Part shown: positions 34,013-43,616 of the stretch, in pieces
Layout: every line of letters begins with the position of its first letter
Position numbering within the stretch: position 1 is the stretch's first letter
The notes under the pieces: model-generated
The model's input: only the letters and a program-made list of their open reading frames with translations
Database searches by the model: none
Told to the model about the DNA's origin: nothing
Source: an uncultured Chryseobacterium sp.
GTDB lineage: Bacteria; Bacteroidota; Bacteroidia; Flavobacteriales; Weeksellaceae
DNA: 64,000 nucleotides
Direction of reading: 5' to 3'
NCBI GenBank assembly: GCA_913776245.1
Contig: CAJYLO010000010.1
Location: forward strand, 1-64,000
Made by a program: the position numbers and the translations under genes

Positions 34013-34627
34013 CTATAATCCTAACTTAAAATATTCTTCCATAAGTACTTCTTTGCAATTTTCCCAATCAAAATCTACGAACATTTTAGGCTGTGGAAAG
34101 AGGTCAGCGTCAGTAAAATAAGTCAAGGATTTCAGCATCATAAAATCAGTATGATTGACATATTTTTGATTATAAAATTCAATCATCTCTTCCAACGAGA
34201 AATTATTCAGAAGAAAAAACAAATCAATAAAGTCTTTCTTTGTTCCTCTTCCTTCAATTGCATTTAGTTTCATTGCGGCAATATCTTTTGGAGAAGCCAT
34301 CCTAATATTCTCAATATTAAGCCTTTGGTCTAAAAAAGGATATTTATGGTTCACAAAATCTACTTTAATCTGATTAACAGAACACACCAAAATATTTTTG
34401 CTTCCGGCTTTTTTTTCAACATTTCCAAACTGTTCAAGTTCTTCCAATATTCTCTCTTCTTCAATTTCTTTTTTCCCAAAAAAATCCAGGTCAATAGAAT
34501 TACGATGTCCGATTTGCAATGCCAATGCTGTTCCTCCAACTAAAACAAAATCAGAAAAAAATTCTGATTCCATAATTTGTCTCAGGAGTTCCAGTAATTC
34601 TGGACTGACTGTCTGTGTTTGTAACAT
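34013..34627 (-). CDS. AbiEii/AbiGii-like nucleotidyltransferase (putative toxin)
   Basis: The 204-residue protein has the minimal nucleotidyltransferase motif VGGTALALQIGHRNSIDLDFF (Gly-Gly loop and two Asp), as in the AbiEii/AbiGii toxin family (PF08843), and the later conserved SPKDIAAMKLNAIEGRGTKKDFIDLFFL. Related toxins modify tRNA or other targets by nucleotide transfer. It overlaps the upstream small gene by 46 bp, which is unusual, and no AbiEi antitoxin is present. It sits inside an otherwise metabolic operon. Confidence 0.85.
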   Translation of the reverse strand: MLQTQTVSPELLELLRQIMESEFFSDFVLVGGTALALQIGHRNSIDLDFFGKKEIEEERILEELEQFGNVEKKAGSKNILVCSVNQIKVDFVNHKYPFLDQRLNIENIRMASPKDIAAMKLNAIEGRGTKKDFIDLFFLLNNFSLEEMIEFYNQKYVNHTDFMMLKSLTYFTDADLFPQPKMFVDFDWENCKEVLMEEYFKLGL

Positions 34628-34887
34628 CGGAATTCTGTTTTATCAATTTTGAAAATGGTGGCCAAGAATGAAAGTGACACAGCATCAAGACTTCTCAGAT
34701 TCAAAGAAATTTCCTTTATCTTATCTTTTCCATAAAGGCTTTTGAGCAATTCCCAATCTCTTAGTTTGCCATATTCTACAACACGTCCTACCATGAATTC
34801 TTTGTATTTATCCAAATCAAAAGTCGATAAATCTACATCCCAAAAGAGATGTGGAGAAAAATCATTGATGGTAATTTCCGAATCCAT
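34582..34887 (-). CDS. Small putative antitoxin partner (DUF6922-like)
   Basis: A 101-residue protein starting at ATG 34887 with the pattern FSPHLFWDVD then YKEFMVGRVVEYGKLRDWELLKSLYG. I associate this with DUF6922-type proteins paired with AbiEii-like nucleotidyltransferases in Bacteroidota. The central KDKIKEISLNLRSLDAVSLSFLATIF may be helical DNA- or partner-binding. It begins 19 bp after pdxJ and overlaps the nucleotidyltransferase, consistent with a co-translated antitoxin. The family assignment is from memory and should be confirmed by profile search. Confidence 0.7.
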   Translation of the reverse strand: MDSEITINDFSPHLFWDVDLSTFDLDKYKEFMVGRVVEYGKLRDWELLKSLYGKDKIKEISLNLRSLDAVSLSFLATIFKIDKTEFRCYKHRQSVQNYWNS

Positions 34888-34906
34888 ATTCAAATTTATA
34901 GAAATT

Positions 34907-35626
34907 CTACCATTTTGCCAATCGCTTCAGGTAAGCCTGAACTGTATTTTCCAAACCCAGATACAACGCTTCCGAAATCAGAGCGTGACCAATGGAAACT
35001 TCTAAAAGATTCGGGATGTTATCTGCAAAATATTTTAAATTATCCAAAGACAAATCATGACCAGCGTTGATTCCCAAGTTGTATTTTGTTGCCTCAACAG
35101 CTGTATTGTAATAAGATTTTATCGCTTCTTCTTTATTTTCAGTATAATGTTTTGCGTAAGCTTCTGTATATAATTCGATTCTGTCTGTTCCGGTTTCGGC
35201 GGCAAATTTCACCATTTCCGGATTGGGGTCAAGAAAAATCGATGTTCGTATTCCGGCATTTTTAAATTCAGAAATGACAGATTTCAGAAAATCAAGATTC
35301 TTTTCGCAATCCCAGCCCGCGTTGGAAGTAATTGCATCATCGGCATCCGGAACCAAAGTGACCTGTTCCGGCTTTATTTCCAAAACCATATTGATAAACG
35401 GGCGATGCGGATTTCCTTCAATGTTGAATTCCGTTTTCACCAAAGGTTTCAGATCATAAACATCTTTTCTGGTAATATGTCTTTCGTCCGGTCTTGGATG
35501 GATGGTGATGCCCTGCGCTCCGAAACGTTCAAGATCCATCGCGACCTGCGTTACACTGGGAACATCGCCTCCTCTAGCATTTCTAAGGGTTGCAATTTTA
35601 TTAATATTGACACTTAGTTTAGTCAT
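34907..35626 (-). CDS. pdxJ: Pyridoxine 5'-phosphate synthase
   Basis: The 239-residue TIM-barrel enzyme makes pyridoxine 5'-phosphate from deoxyxylulose phosphate and 3-amino-2-oxopropyl phosphate. The conserved [35 protein letters not shown] and [13 protein letters not shown] blocks are intact. It is the first gene of a leftward operon followed at 19 bp by the toxin-antitoxin-like pair. Confidence 0.96.
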   Translation of the reverse strand: MTKLSVNINKIATLRNARGGDVPSVTQVAMDLERFGAQGITIHPRPDERHITRKDVYDLKPLVKTEFNIEGNPHRPFINMVLEIKPEQVTLVPDADDAITSNAGWDCEKNLDFLKSVISEFKNAGIRTSIFLDPNPEMVKFAAETGTDRIELYTEAYAKHYTENKEEAIKSYYNTAVEATKYNLGINAGHDLSLDNLKYFADNIPNLLEVSIGHALISEALYLGLENTVQAYLKRLAKW

Positions 35627-35639
35627 TTTATTGGTTTTT

Positions 35640-35694
35640 GGTTGTCAGTTGTTAGTTTTTAGTTTTTACCATCAACTAACAACCGTCAACTGAT
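35640..35694. repeat. Inverted heptamer-rich repeat upstream of pdxJ
   Basis: GTTGTCAGTTGTTAG at about 35641 and CTAACAACCGTCAAC near 35676-35690 are nearly exact inverted copies. The words are the same AACCATC/AACTGAC type as the arrays in trpF. It can also form a stem after the mscS stop on the minus strand. Confidence 0.6.
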
Positions 35695-35699
35695 TATTT

Positions 35700-36959
35700 T
35701 TAAATTTTATGTACTTGCATTATTTCCAGGTCAAATTCCTTGGATGCAACTAAAAGATGGTCGAAAATATCGGCCTGGATCTGCTCGAAATGTTCCCATT
35801 TGGAATCATTGGCAAAACAGTAAAGTTCCAGTGGCATTCCTTGTGGTGTAATTTCCATTTGCCTTACCATAACTGTTCCGTTATGATCAATATTCGGATT
35901 ATTTTTCAGGTAATTCATTGCATACATCCTGAACGTTCCGATATTGGTCAGCTGCTGTCCGTTTATAATTTCATCTGCATTCTGGAGCGTTGCTTTTTCT
36001 TTATCGATCTCCTTTTTCTTTTCCACAAGATAATCGTGTATCAGGTTGATTTTCAGTAATTCATTAAATAATGCATCGTCCAGAAATTTAAATGACTTGA
36101 TATTGAAAACAATTGATTTTTTAATTCTTCTGGTGTTGGTTTCCGACATGACCTGCATATTTTTGATTTCCGTGGTCAGCAGATCGTAAGTCGGAATTGT
36201 GGACAAGGTTTTATCGAAGTTCCTGATTTTTGTGGTCAGCAAATCGATGCCTTCAATGTTTCCTTCAATGGAATATTTAGGAATCGAAACCCAGTCTCCC
36301 ACTTTCAGATTTTTGGAAGTGGCCACATGAATACCCGTAACAAATCCTAAAATAGTATCCCGGAAAACCAGAACGATAACCGCCGTAATCGCTCCCAGGC
36401 TTCCCAGAACCGTTGTACTGCTGATACCGAAAATTACACAGACGGCGATGACACTGAAGATGAACATCCCGAAAATCCTGACGGTTTGGGAAATAGAATT
36501 GATGGCAATTATTTTATAATAATCCTGCTGTATCAGGTAATAATTCTGCAAAACCTTTATAAACCTGAAAGCCATATTCGCCACCGCTAAAACTACCAGA
36601 AAACCTATAAGTCTTTCAAGAAACACAAAACTTTTCGGATGCCTGTAAAAAATCGAAAACAGAGCATAATGTCCCAGCCCGATTCCAAGAATATTCGCTA
36701 CAGAATTGGTAACTTTAGCTTTGTATATTGATTTCATTACCGGATATTTCTCTTTATCAAAGAAAAATCTGAAAACGATGTTTATGGCAGTTTTAAGGAT
36801 GAAGATCAGAAAAGATATAAGGAAAAGAAGAAGCGCAAATTTCAGCGCAATCTGTCCTGCCAGTACAAAATCATCCGGAAAAAAATCTTTGCAAAAAAAA
36901 TGGATCTCGTCACTGATCCTCTGAAGAAAGTCTTTATAATCGTTGATTTCTTTTTTCAT
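35700..36959 (-). CDS. MscS-family mechanosensitive channel
   Basis: The 419-residue inner-membrane protein has about five hydrophobic helices in the N-terminal half. The pore-lining helix region is about residues 175-230, including GLGAITAVIVLVFRDTILG-like text (LGSLGAITAVIVLVFRDTIL), and the MscS beta domain follows (VGDWVSIPKYSIEGNIEGI). The C-terminus is cytoplasmic. It would open in response to membrane tension during osmotic downshift. It ends close to the inverted repeat upstream of pdxJ. Confidence 0.85.
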   Translation of the reverse strand: MKKEINDYKDFLQRISDEIHFFCKDFFPDDFVLAGQIALKFALLLFLISFLIFILKTAINIVFRFFFDKEKYPVMKSIYKAKVTNSVANILGIGLGHYALFSIFYRHPKSFVFLERLIGFLVVLAVANMAFRFIKVLQNYYLIQQDYYKIIAINSISQTVRIFGMFIFSVIAVCVIFGISSTTVLGSLGAITAVIVLVFRDTILGFVTGIHVATSKNLKVGDWVSIPKYSIEGNIEGIDLLTTKIRNFDKTLSTIPTYDLLTTEIKNMQVMSETNTRRIKKSIVFNIKSFKFLDDALFNELLKINLIHDYLVEKKKEIDKEKATLQNADEIINGQQLTNIGTFRMYAMNYLKNNPNIDHNGTVMVRQMEITPQGMPLELYCFANDSKWEHFEQIQADIFDHLLVASKEFDLEIMQVHKI

Positions 36960-37065
36960 TCGTCATTAATTTTATTACTAATGCTCCGTTTATCAATTGG
37001 TGTCTTATTTGCATAAACTCTCACCGAATAATTTTCAAATTTAAGGATAAAAAAAACGTTAGCTT

Positions 37066-37073
37066 TACTTTTG
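37066..37073 (+). promoter_or_regulatory. Probable -7 box (TACTTTTG)
   Basis: TACTTTTG fits TAnnTTTG and lies 27 bp before the ATG at 37101 of the DUF456 gene. No convincing -33 element is visible. Confidence 0.4.
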
Positions 37074-37100
37074 AAAACTGTATTTTAATAATTTTAAATT

Positions 37101-37586
37101 ATGGACCCTGTTTTTATTGACATTATTGCTCTTGTTCTGCTCTTTGCAGGACTTTTAGGAACATTTCTCCCGATATTGCCGGGACTGCTTCTAAGCATTT
37201 GCGGACTTCTGATTTTCAAGTTCGGAACAGAAAATACTATGCCGATGATGTATGTCTGGATTTTCGTTTTACTCACACTTGTATCTACCGTTCTCAATTA
37301 TGTGATCCCGGCCAAAACCAATAAAAAATATGGCGGAACACGTTATGGAAGCATCGGGTCAGTTGTAGGAACGTTGCTGGGTTTATTTCTATTTCCACCA
37401 TTTGGATTTTTCTTCGGGATGTTGCTCGGCGTTTTCATTGGTGAATTGCTGCACGACTTCAGCGACATCAAAAAAGCATTCAATTCTATGAAGGGAGCCT
37501 TCATAGGTTTTGTTTACGGAACCGGATTTAATATGATGGTAGGGCTGGCAATGTTTTTGGTAGTTGGCTATTATATATTTTTTTAA
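37101..37586 (+). CDS. DUF456 membrane protein
   Basis: The 161-residue protein is mainly membrane helices with the DUF456 glycine-rich loops: GLLGTFLPILPGLLLS, KYGGTRYGSIGSVVGTLLG and GMLLGVFIGELLHD. The protein is found widely and its function is unknown. It is divergent from mscS and precedes the lipoprotein gene by 15 bp, so the two may share a transcript. Confidence 0.9.
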   Translation: MDPVFIDIIALVLLFAGLLGTFLPILPGLLLSICGLLIFKFGTENTMPMMYVWIFVLLTLVSTVLNYVIPAKTNKKYGGTRYGSIGSVVGTLLGLFLFPPFGFFFGMLLGVFIGELLHDFSDIKKAFNSMKGAFIGFVYGTGFNMMVGLAMFLVVGYYIFF

Positions 37587-37601
37587 TTTAAAATCAATAC
37601 A

Positions 37602-38012
37602 ATGAATTATAAACTATTTCTCCTGGCGCCTGCAATATTGCTTTTGACAAATTGCAAAACCAAAGCTCAGAATGAAACTCAGAATTCTGACGGAATGGTA
37701 AGCATTGGGCTTAATAAAAGATTGACAATTCCCGGTTCCAAAATTACTTTAGAACTAAAGCAGGTTTCTGAAGACAGCCGATGCCCGGTAGATGTAACCT
37801 GTGTTTGGGAAGGGATTGCTGTTGTAGATCTGACAGCTACAAATGGCAGCGAAACCAGAAATATTCAGTTAGCAACCAAAGATTTTGAACCTAAAAACAC
37901 TAAAAAAAGCATCAATTATGCTGGTTATAAGATCTCTTTACAGGATGTCAGACCATATCCGGGCGGAAAACAGGAAGCGCAATCCATAACCCTGAAATAT
38001 GAAAAAGAGTAA
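37602..38012 (+). CDS. Lipoprotein of unknown function
   Basis: The 136-residue product begins with a lipoprotein signal (LLTNC, Cys near residue 18). The mature body contains the paired Cys pattern SRCPVDVTCVWEG and later ISLQDVRPYPGG, which I have seen in small secreted proteins of Bacteroidota but cannot name. The two cysteines may form a disulfide. It follows DUF456 and ends before a strong terminator. Confidence 0.78.
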   Translation: MNYKLFLLAPAILLLTNCKTKAQNETQNSDGMVSIGLNKRLTIPGSKITLELKQVSEDSRCPVDVTCVWEGIAVVDLTATNGSETRNIQLATKDFEPKNTKKSINYAGYKISLQDVRPYPGGKQEAQSITLKYEKE

Positions 38013-38025
38013 ATGAATAAATTAA

Positions 38026-38064
38026 AAAAGTCACAATATTTAATAGTAGAATATTGTGACTTTT
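38026..38064. terminator. Bidirectional terminator
   Basis: AAAAGTCACAATATT (38026-38040) pairs perfectly with AATATTGTGACTTTT (38050-38064) around a 9-nt loop, between the lipoprotein gene and the convergent ung gene. Confidence 0.88.
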
Positions 38065-38113
38065 CACTTTAGTAAAGTCTCAAACACTCCAACTCTCAAA
38101 CACTCTTACTAAA

Positions 38114-38758
38114 TTAACCCCAGACAATCGGGTTTTTACCTTTTTCCATAAGATAATTGTTGATCTTTGAAAACGGTCTGCTTCCAAAAAAACCTCTGTA
38201 GACAGAAAATGGTGACGGATGCGCCGATTGAATGATGTAATGTTTACTTTCATCGATAAGTGAAGCCTTTTTCTGCGCAAATGCGCCCCAAAGCACAAAT
38301 ACAACGTTTTGCTTTTTTTCTGAAATCTGCTTGATGATAAAATCTGTAAAAACTTCCCACCCGAGATCTTTATGAGAATTAGGCTGATGCGCCTGTACTG
38401 TTAGTGTTGCGTTAAGAAGCAATACTCCCTGCTTAGCCCAGTCCTGCAGATCTTTATTTTTTCTTTCTACACCAATATCCTCTTTCAGCTCAATAAAAAT
38501 ATTTTTAAGTGAAGGCGGCGCTGTAACATTTTCTGAAACCGAAAAGCAAAGTCCGTTCGCCTGGCCGTCATTATGGTATGGATCCTGACCCAGAATAACA
38601 ACTTCAACATCATCAAATTCAGTTAGTTCCAGGGCGCGGAAAATATCGGATTTCGGGGGAAAACATTTAGTTGATTTATATTGCAGCTTCACTTTTTCCC
38701 AGAGATTTTTAAAATAATCACTCTCTTTAATGGGTTGCAGAACTTCTTTCCAGGTCAT
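38114..38758 (-). CDS. ung: Uracil-DNA glycosylase, family 1
   Basis: The 214-residue enzyme removes uracil from DNA. The catalytic motif GQDPYHNDGQANGLCFS with the water-activating Asp is near residue 57. The uracil-binding VLLLNATLTV and the DNA-intercalating HPSPFS near residue 180 are intact. The gene is convergent with the lipoprotein gene and divergent from the lactonase gene. Confidence 0.96.
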   Translation of the reverse strand: MTWKEVLQPIKESDYFKNLWEKVKLQYKSTKCFPPKSDIFRALELTEFDDVEVVILGQDPYHNDGQANGLCFSVSENVTAPPSLKNIFIELKEDIGVERKNKDLQDWAKQGVLLLNATLTVQAHQPNSHKDLGWEVFTDFIIKQISEKKQNVVFVLWGAFAQKKASLIDESKHYIIQSAHPSPFSVYRGFFGSRPFSKINNYLMEKGKNPIVWG

Positions 38759-38929
38759 TTTCAGAATTTATTACAAAAATATATTTACCAATCTACATCA
38801 GCAAATACATTGACATTTTATTGAAAAATTAAGTTAATAAATCATAAAAGACCTTTGGCTTAATTTTTATTGTAATAAATTCGGGCGATTTTTCGAATAT
38901 TATTATCTATTAAAACCGCCTTTTTTAGA

Positions 38930-40042
38930 ATGAAAATCTGGAATAGTTTTATTTTTTCAATATTGTTTATGGCTAGTTTACCTGCACAGAATACCATTAT
39001 AGTAGGCACTTACACCAACAGTGAAAAGTGCAGCAGTGGCGGAATATATGTTTTCGACTTTGATGAAAATACATTTAAGTATAATCTGAAATATCATACA
39101 GAAAATATCATCAACCCAAGTTTTGTAAGTCTTAGTCCCGACAAAAACCATCTTTTTTCTGTGAATGAAAATGGTGATAAAAGCACGGTAACAGCTTTTT
39201 CGATGGATGAAAAAACAGGAACACTCATCAAAAGAGATGAAAAAAAGACCGAAGGTGAAGACCCTTGTTTCCTGATTTCCGATGATAATAATGTAATTGT
39301 AGCCAATTACTCAGGCGGAAGCATCAATGTTTTCAAAAGGTTAGAAAACGGAAAGCTGTCTGAGGTCATTCAAAATATCAGATTTGAAGGAGCCGGATTT
39401 AATCCTAAAAGACAGGATAAGTCACACATTCATCAGGTCCAGTTCACGCCGGATCATCAGTTTGTTCTTGCAACAGATTTAGGACTGGACAAAATTTATG
39501 TCTTCAGATATAACCAAACCGGAGATCAGCCATTGGAAAAAATCACTGAGTTTGATGCTAAAAAAGGTTCAGGCCCGCGCCATATCGCATTTGAAAAAAC
39601 GGGAAAACTGTTTTACCTTGTTCAGGAACTGAGTGGTGATCTGTCTGTTTTAAGTTTCAGCGATGGAAATATCAAGCTGGTTCAGGAGGAAACATTATTG
39701 TCCCGAAAAGTAAGGTTTAATTTCCGTGCGGCCGATATTCATTTATCAAACAATGAAAAATTTCTTTATGTTACCAATCGTGATGATGCGGATGATATCA
39801 CAACTTTCAAAATACTAAAAGATGGAAAAGTAAGAAAGATTCAGCAGGTTAAAACTACTGGCAGAAATCCCAGAAACTTCGCCATCAGCCCGAATAATAG
39901 ACTGGTTTTAATAGCCAATCAGGACACCAACAGAATCAACATTTTCACACGCGACACGGCGTCCGGTGAGCTGACGGCTACAAGAAAATCAATCCCGGTC
40001 TGTGCACCTGTGAATGTGATATTTTATGAAAAAGGAAAATAA
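38930..40042 (+). CDS. Lactonase-family seven-bladed beta-propeller, paralogue 1
   Basis: The 370-residue secreted protein (signal MKIWNSFIFSILFMASLPAQ) consists of the lactonase (PF10282) propeller. It has repeats such as NPSFVSLSPDKNHLFSVNE and GSGPRHIAFEKTGKLFYLVQE. Relatives hydrolyse 6-phosphogluconolactone, but the signal peptide argues against the cytoplasmic pentose-phosphate step. A periplasmic sugar lactone or muconate-type substrate is possible. A second paralogue lies at 42464. Confidence 0.88.
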   Translation: MKIWNSFIFSILFMASLPAQNTIIVGTYTNSEKCSSGGIYVFDFDENTFKYNLKYHTENIINPSFVSLSPDKNHLFSVNENGDKSTVTAFSMDEKTGTLIKRDEKKTEGEDPCFLISDDNNVIVANYSGGSINVFKRLENGKLSEVIQNIRFEGAGFNPKRQDKSHIHQVQFTPDHQFVLATDLGLDKIYVFRYNQTGDQPLEKITEFDAKKGSGPRHIAFEKTGKLFYLVQELSGDLSVLSFSDGNIKLVQEETLLSRKVRFNFRAADIHLSNNEKFLYVTNRDDADDITTFKILKDGKVRKIQQVKTTGRNPRNFAISPNNRLVLIANQDTNRINIFTRDTASGELTATRKSIPVCAPVNVIFYEKGK

Positions 40043-40091
40043 ATTTTGATAAGATATAATATTTTAACAAAAATAAAGTTTTAATAGTTTA

Positions 40092-42407
40092 ATGTTTGCA
40101 GACTCAATGTGTGATAAAAAATTTATTCTTTCACTTTTTCTCATTTGTATCTCCGGTCTCGTTTTCTCGCAGACTGAGAAAGAAACCGAAATCGAAAATG
40201 TAACCATTCAGACCGTTAAAAAATATAAGAATAAAAAGGAAAACCCTGCCTATGCGATTATGCAGCAGGTCTGGAAAAAAAAGAAGTCCAACGGTCTTCT
40301 GCTCCATAAAGATTATCAATATAAAACCTACGAAAAAATTGATTTCCGGCTTGGCAATATAGACAGTGCTTTTACCAAAAAAAGAGCATTTAAAGGGCTG
40401 GATTCAATTCTTTTTAAATACAATGATTCTTCAGAGATTTCGGGTAAAGCTGTGCTTCCGCTTTTTATTACTGAGAGTGTTTCGCAGACTTACGGGAAAA
40501 ACGATCCTAAAAAAGAAAGAAAAGACTTACTGGCCATAAAAAATTCCGGTCTTAACAATAACCAGATTGTTGCTAAAACAGTCCAGGGAATGTTTAAAGA
40601 TATCAATATCTACGACAACACGATCAATTATCTGAACATTGGCTTTACGAGCCCTGTTTCCACCGAAGGTTTTGCCGTTTTTGACTACAATATTACAGAC
40701 ACGGTTGAAGTGAACACCATCAGAAGCTATGAAATCCGTTTTACGCCGAAGAATCCCGATGCGCTGGCTCTGAAAGGACGCCTGTTCATCTCGATGGATC
40801 AGTATAATGTGATGAAAGTGGAGATGGAGACCAACAAAAAAATCAACATCAATTTTGTCAAAAATATTGCTACCGATTTGGAATTTGATAATCCCGATGA
40901 TTCCACCTTTATCCCGATCCGTAACGAAACAACGCTGAATTTTACGCTGAACGACAAGGAAGGCGCAAAAAACATCATTGCCAGAAGAACCGCTAACTAT
41001 ACCAATTATGAATTTGATAAAGGTCTGGAAGATTCATTCATCAACAAAATAATAATTCCTGAAGATGAATCTATTGCAAAAGATGAAACCTACTGGCAGG
41101 AAAACCGCGCGGAAGCACTGACGCAAAGCGAACAGAACATCTACAAAATGTATGATGAGCTGGAGGAAGTACCGAGATACAAACATATCATGAAAACCGT
41201 GGAAATCCTGAATTCCGGCTACATCCATTTCGGAAAATGGCTGGATGTTGGAAATATTTTCCAGTCTGTTGGTTATAACGATATTGAAGGGCTGAGGCTG
41301 CGAGCCGGAGCCAGAACCTATTTCGGAAAAAACGATATGTGGCGCATCCAGGCTTACACTGCATACGGTTTCCGGGACAAGGAATGGAAATATGGCGCTG
41401 AAGGAAAATATATGTTCAATAAAATCAACCGTTTTATGGTGGGCGCTGGCACCCGAAAAGATGTGTTGCAACTCGGCGTCCAGCTCACAACTGATGAAGG
41501 GATTATGACACGGTCTTTCGCTTCCTCTTCGGTCATCAATTCAGGTGATAATACAGCTTTAAGTTCCGTCAATCATACCAATTTTTTCACGAGCATTGAA
41601 CCTTGGAAAAATATCCAGCTGAGATTGGATGTGACACAACAAAGCATCACAGCCGCAGATCCTGCTCTTTTCAACATCAGCTATATCCAAAATGGCATTT
41701 TAAAAACCAGATTAGACGATTCCAGATTGATATTCAGTATAATGGCCAGGCCGGGCGCAAAATTTTCGACTTACGGTGTAGAGCGTTACGAAATGACCGC
41801 TTTAGCAACCAACCCAACATTTATTTTAAAGTATACCAAAGGATTTAAAGATATTTTTAACTCAGATTTCAATTATAATAAGCTTCAGTTTTATTACTAC
41901 CAACCTGTAATTTTAGGAAACTGGGGAAGATTATTTGCTAATTTTGAAGCCGGGAAAAACTTTGAATCTCTTCCGCTCGCATTACAGAATGTATTGCCTG
42001 CCAACCAATCCTACGGATTACAAAGAGGTGTTTTTTCATTGATGAATTATTATGAATTTGTGGCAGATTCTTATGCCGTTTTATTTCTGGAACACCACTT
42101 TAATGGTAAAATATTTTCTCAGATTCCGCTCATCAGGAAGCTAAAGCTGAGAGAAGTTGCCTTTTTCCGCTCCGGCGTTGGAAGCTTAAAACAAGGCTCG
42201 ATTAATATGAATGCAGGCAATATGCAACTCAGTGCTCCTGAAAAGCCTTACTATGAATATGGTTTCGGAATCGAGAATATTGGATTTGGTAATTTTAGGA
42301 TTTTAAGGGTTGATTTCAACTGGCGCGGCAATTACCTGAATCACAATGTTACATCTACACCTGTGAGAAAATTCGGGATTCAGTTTGGTTTCCAGATGAA
42401 TTTTTAG
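40092..42407 (+). CDS. DUF5686 family outer-membrane protein
   Basis: The 771-residue protein has a signal peptide. The N-terminus lacks the carboxypeptidase-regulatory domain usual in the family but has the conserved DUF5686 linker and a C-terminal barrel (about residues 380-771) ending in the aromatic strand FGIQFGFQMNF. The function of DUF5686 proteins is not established; they occur in Bacteroidota outer membranes. The two flanking lactonase genes are in the same direction. A start at 40107 (MCDKKF) is an alternative to 40092. Confidence 0.85.
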   Translation: MFADSMCDKKFILSLFLICISGLVFSQTEKETEIENVTIQTVKKYKNKKENPAYAIMQQVWKKKKSNGLLLHKDYQYKTYEKIDFRLGNIDSAFTKKRAFKGLDSILFKYNDSSEISGKAVLPLFITESVSQTYGKNDPKKERKDLLAIKNSGLNNNQIVAKTVQGMFKDINIYDNTINYLNIGFTSPVSTEGFAVFDYNITDTVEVNTIRSYEIRFTPKNPDALALKGRLFISMDQYNVMKVEMETNKKININFVKNIATDLEFDNPDDSTFIPIRNETTLNFTLNDKEGAKNIIARRTANYTNYEFDKGLEDSFINKIIIPEDESIAKDETYWQENRAEALTQSEQNIYKMYDELEEVPRYKHIMKTVEILNSGYIHFGKWLDVGNIFQSVGYNDIEGLRLRAGARTYFGKNDMWRIQAYTAYGFRDKEWKYGAEGKYMFNKINRFMVGAGTRKDVLQLGVQLTTDEGIMTRSFASSSVINSGDNTALSSVNHTNFFTSIEPWKNIQLRLDVTQQSITAADPALFNISYIQNGILKTRLDDSRLIFSIMARPGAKFSTYGVERYEMTALATNPTFILKYTKGFKDIFNSDFNYNKLQFYYYQPVILGNWGRLFANFEAGKNFESLPLALQNVLPANQSYGLQRGVFSLMNYYEFVADSYAVLFLEHHFNGKIFSQIPLIRKLKLREVAFFRSGVGSLKQGSINMNAGNMQLSAPEKPYYEYGFGIENIGFGNFRILRVDFNWRGNYLNHNVTSTPVRKFGIQFGFQMNF

Positions 42408-42463
42408 GACATTTGCCAGATTCACTTTTTCTGTTTTCTATAAATTTCTAATTAAATCCGTTC

Positions 42464-43591
42464 ATGAAGTTCTCAAAACTCATTCTGCTATTCAATTTTA
42501 TAATTTTTACAAATCTTTATTCTCAAAGAGAATTTGTGTTTTTCGGATCATATAACTGGGAAAAAGGTTCAGAAGCCGTTTATGTTTATGAACTCGATAC
42601 CGAAAACGGAAAGCTGACGAAAGTAGCATCCTCTTCGGATGTCACCAATCCGGGCTATATCACAATTTCACCTGACGGAAAATATATTTACGCTTCTTCC
42701 GATGCCAAAACACCTAATTATGGAACGGTGAGTTCTTTTGCATTTGATCCGGAGAAAAAAACATTGACTTTTCTCAACCAGCAAAAAACTGGCGGCGAAA
42801 ATCCGGTTTATGTTAATGTTGATAACAGCGGAAAATGGTTGATCAATGCAACCTATAATCAGGCCTCCATTTCTGTTTTTCCACTGTTAGATAATGGAAA
42901 AATCGACTCCATAGTTCAGCATTTCAAATTCACGGAAGGAAGCGGCGTAAATCCGAAGAGACAGGAAAAAGCACATACGCATTCCGTGGTTTTTTCACCG
43001 GATTATAAAACTGTTTTATTCGCAGATCTGGGAGCAGATAAAATTTTGCAATATCCTTTTGATGCCAGTCAGAATAAGCCTTTGACAGATAACAAAAGTA
43101 CATTCATCAACACAAAACCCGGCAGCGGACCAAGACATATCACATTCAGTAAAAACGGAAAAATAGTTTATTCGATTGAAGAACTGGCCGGGATGATTTC
43201 GGTTTACGATTTTTCTGATAACAACTTAAAAGAAATCCAGAGAATTGCAACGCATCCTGACAAGATCAGAGACGGTTTTGAAAGTTCCGATGTTCATATT
43301 TCGCCCGACGGGAAATTTCTTTATGCAACCAACAGAGGAAAGGAGAACAATATTGCGATTTTTAAAGTTTTGAATGACGGAACATTAGAATCTATAGGCT
43401 ATCAGAAGACGGGCGGGAAACACCCGAGAACATTTGTAATTGACGAGACCGGGAAATTTATTTTGGTAACGAATGTCAATACCAGCACGGTTACTGTTTT
43501 CAAAAGAAACCTTGAAACCGGAAAGCTAAAAAAAATCGGAAGACCTGTCAGAATAAAAAATGTGACCTGTGTAAAAACTAAAATGTATTGA
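42464..43591 (+). CDS. Lactonase-family seven-bladed beta-propeller, paralogue 2
   Basis: The 375-residue product has a signal peptide (MKFSKLILLFNFIIFTNLYS) and the same propeller as the gene at 38930, with NPGYITISPDGKYIYASSD, GSGPRHITFSKNGKIVYSIEE and DVHISPDGKFLYATNRG. The two paralogues are clearly related but divergent. They flank the DUF5686 gene, which may indicate a shared envelope function, but the substrate is not visible from sequence. Confidence 0.88.
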   Translation: MKFSKLILLFNFIIFTNLYSQREFVFFGSYNWEKGSEAVYVYELDTENGKLTKVASSSDVTNPGYITISPDGKYIYASSDAKTPNYGTVSSFAFDPEKKTLTFLNQQKTGGENPVYVNVDNSGKWLINATYNQASISVFPLLDNGKIDSIVQHFKFTEGSGVNPKRQEKAHTHSVVFSPDYKTVLFADLGADKILQYPFDASQNKPLTDNKSTFINTKPGSGPRHITFSKNGKIVYSIEELAGMISVYDFSDNNLKEIQRIATHPDKIRDGFESSDVHISPDGKFLYATNRGKENNIAIFKVLNDGTLESIGYQKTGGKHPRTFVIDETGKFILVTNVNTSTVTVFKRNLETGKLKKIGRPVRIKNVTCVKTKMY

Positions 43592-43616
43592 TTCAAATAT
43601 CTATAAAAATAAACAC

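Noticed and set aside
41034-41471. 145-residue frame antisense to the DUF5686 gene
   Set aside because: Lies entirely inside a long conserved coding region and resembles no family.
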